Assembly (NCBI GenBank): GCA_002471275.1
Contig: DKPQ01000023.1
Coordinates: 186,001 to 250,000, forward strand
Length of the DNA stretch: 64,000 nucleotides
Source: Flammeovirgaceae bacterium UBA7330
GTDB taxonomy: Bacteria; Bacteroidota; Bacteroidia; Cytophagales; Cyclobacteriaceae
Direction: 5' to 3'
A program made the translations under genes and the position numbers. Shown in pieces: positions 62,323 to 64,000 of the stretch (its first letter is position 1; each line of letters opens with the position of its first letter). Below the pieces are notes generated by a model, which was not told where the DNA came from, did no database searches, and worked only from the letters and a program-made list of their open reading frames with translations.

Positions 62323-64000
62323 TTAAATTCGTTTAAGCATCATCAACCTAAAATCCATCACCTCTTCCCCCGGGATCTCCAGCGCCTGAAGCTTGAGTGA
62401 GCCCACACCTTTTGTCAGGTGCACCTTACCAAGATTCATCGGCTTGAAATCTTTTACATAGGACTCCCATCTTTCGATGCGATCATCCTCCATTCCTTTT
62501 AATGGTGGATCATGTGGTTCCATAATCTTTCCTACCAGTTTGTTCCCCAGAAAGGATAATTCAAACGTTGAACCTACAGAGTTTTCCGGGCAGGTGTAAT
62601 AGATCACCACCTCATAGTCGCCCTCGTTGAGAACTTCCACCTCCCAGGTAATTGAATCTGAAAGGCTGGTCCAGTTTTCAAAGAAGCTACAGTTCGGATA
62701 CCTGTTTGAACGGGTAATGTTACCATGCGCGATACCATCTCTGGCGGGGATCTGTGTATTGGAGAAACCTTCATACCCGACTGGAAAAGTACGGGTATCT
62801 TCAGATGGAAGCTCAGTCAAGACGGTTTTTTCCCATTGATCGACCACACCCTTCATCTCTCTGTATATTTCAGGATGGTCATCCGAAATATCCTGCTCCT
62901 GCCCCGGATCTTTAACCATATCAAATAGCCGATTGTCACTATCTAATCGAAATTGCTGACTCCGAAGACTGGTTTTGTTTTTCCAGTGATTGATTACATA
63001 CCGGTCTTGCCAGTCAGGGTTCTCCTCCAATAGTAAAGGCGCAAGACTTATACCATCCAAAGGTTTTGATGAATCGAAGTTGAGGTTTGACAATTCAGCC
63101 AAAGTAGGCAACAGATCAATGGCACTTCCAATCTGCTCTACCACCTGTCCCTCTTTTAATGTTCCTGGCCAGCTCATGATCAAAGGTGATCGCACTCCAC
63201 CCTCATCGGTGGATCCCTTCTTCCCTTTCATCCCTTCATTCCACCGCCAACCATTGGGACCATTATCAGACAGATAGATCACAATGGTGTTCTCAGCTAT
63301 ATCCAGTTCTTTCAGTTTTTCAGTGATCCTCCCCACGTTCCAGTCAATGTTCTCACACATGGCCAATGCTGACCGGGTGTAATCCAGCTCCTCTTTTTCT
63401 TCATCCCTATGTTTCATTGTCAATTCCAGGTCTTTGTATTTATTCCACCACCGATCAGGCACCTGCATGGGAGCATGTGGTGTATTGTAAGGGAGGTATA
63501 GAAAAAATGGGTTGTCTTTATTCTTCTCCATAAACTCAAGCCCGTGATTGGTAAGGTCATCAATGATAAATCCCTCTCCCTGTACGATCTCTCCATTGTG
63601 CTCAAGCATGGGACTGAAATAGTTACCCCAGTGACCTGAGCAGAACCCATAGTAGTCGTCAAAGCCCCGGGCATTGGGATGATAAGGTGCCTGCATCCCA
63701 TTGTGCCATTTTCCATAAGCTGCCGTAGCATACCCCGCCTCTTTGAAAACTTCACTGATCAGTGTCTCGTCCAGATCGAGTCGCTCACCTCCTGCTGAGG
63801 TAGAATAGACCCCTCCCCTCACATGATATCTTCCCGTGAGGATCTCCGCTCTGGTTGGCGAACAGACCGGGCTGACATAGAATCGATCAAACCGGACACC
63901 GGTGGTAGCCAGCTGATCAATATTGGGCGTACTGATATTGGTATTGCCGCTGATACTCAGGTCTCCCCAACCCTGGTCATCAGTGAGGATCAGGATAATA
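62323..64000 (-). CDS. Sulfatase with C-terminal beta-domain, truncated by the window edge
   Basis: The frame continues to the right end without a start, so the N-terminus lies outside. ILILTDDQGWGDL is the metal pair, and VCSPTRAEILTG (Cys codon at 63862-63864) is the formylglycine motif, with Thr in place of the usual Ser. Further metal residues are AYGKWHNG, IYLSDNGPNG and WNEGMKGKKGS. After the sulfatase fold a beta-sandwich of about 130 residues (ITWEVEVLNEGDYEVVIYYT) is probably a glycan-binding module. It is the first visible gene of a minus-strand operon with the apiosidase-like and second sulfatase genes, 7-8 bases apart. Confidence 0.88.
   Translation of the reverse strand, partial: IILILTDDQGWGDLSISGNTNISTPNIDQLATTGVRFDRFYVSPVCSPTRAEILTGRYHVRGGVYSTSAGGERLDLDETLISEVFKEAGYATAAYGKWHNGMQAPYHPNARGFDDYYGFCSGHWGNYFSPMLEHNGEIVQGEGFIIDDLTNHGLEFMEKNKDNPFFLYLPYNTPHAPMQVPDRWWNKYKDLELTMKHRDEEKEELDYTRSALAMCENIDWNVGRITEKLKELDIAENTIVIYLSDNGPNGWRWNEGMKGKKGSTDEGGVRSPLIMSWPGTLKEGQVVEQIGSAIDLLPTLAELSNLNFDSSKPLDGISLAPLLLEENPDWQDRYVINHWKNKTSLRSQQFRLDSDNRLFDMVKDPGQEQDISDDHPEIYREMKGVVDQWEKTVLTELPSEDTRTFPVGYEGFSNTQIPARDGIAHGNITRSNRYPNCSFFENWTSLSDSITWEVEVLNEGDYEVVIYYTCPENSVGSTFELSFLGNKLVGKIMEPHDPPLKGMEDDRIERWESYVKDFKPMNLGKVHLTKGVGSLKLQALEIPGEEVMDFRLMMLKRI

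Overview
The window reads as chromosome of a Bacteroidota bacterium, most likely a marine-type member of the Cytophagales (inference). Grounds: many secreted lipoproteins with short lipoboxes, Tat-exported hydrolases, dense carbohydrate-active enzymes and sulfatases, LytTR and PAS signalling proteins, and several upstream TAnnTTTG elements of the Bacteroidota -7 type. No rRNA, CRISPR array, integrase or phage gene is visible.

Layout. (1) 1-4,000: a DgcN/DgcA-like pair for D-glutamate use and an unusual pyruvate kinase with an N-terminal extension and no C-terminal domain. (2) 4,100-16,600: a serine hydrolase, then exported phosphoesterase, GDPD, ChbG-type deacetylase, sialidase-fold and propeller-plus-helical-toroid proteins, an SGNH hydrolase, a TlpA-like thioredoxin lipoprotein and a VWA lipoprotein. 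(3) 16,600-20,400: a fatty acid hydroxylase, a patatin phospholipase, a gene-poor stretch full of palindromic repeats, and a doubly frameshifted RAYT/IS200-like transposase. (4) 20,400-43,200: a polysaccharide-degradation region with a DUF1961 protein, two quinoprotein dehydrogenases each fused to cytochrome c, an amidohydrolase, an enolase-superfamily enzyme, two beta-helix proteins, GH43-like, alpha-glucuronidase-like, GH38 and heparinase-type enzymes and a nucleoside hydrolase-like protein. SusC and SusD are absent, and at least four decayed genes lie here. (5) 43,300-43,530: a tRNA-Thr gene preceded by a partial, interrupted copy exactly 100 bp upstream. (6) 43,900-53,450: nine consecutive two-component genes: REC, REC-AraC, multi-PAS kinase, REC-kinase, REC-DHp-REC, REC, GAF kinase, HPt and a LytTR regulator. 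(7) 53,600-58,800: a fused FAD/Fe-S dehydrogenase, an alpha/beta hydrolase and an AT-rich HEPN-like gene. (8) 58,900-64,000: two sulfatases around an apiosidase-like glycosidase, leaving the window at its right edge.

The polysaccharide genes would together lyse, desulfate and hydrolyse a uronate-containing, probably sulfated glycan. The quinoproteins would oxidise released sugars in the periplasm and the enolase-superfamily enzyme and lactonase-like amidohydrolase would process sugar acids (inference from families). Gene remnants show the locus has been losing and rearranging genes.

The most original signals are the signalling island, with a histidine-bearing REC-DHp-REC protein lacking a kinase ATPase domain and two copies of a direct-repeat site with identical 21-bp spacing (the geometry of LytTR operators); the covarying palindromic repeat family at 12.9-18.2 kb; the tRNA duplication; and the head-to-head truncated genes near 41.38 kb.
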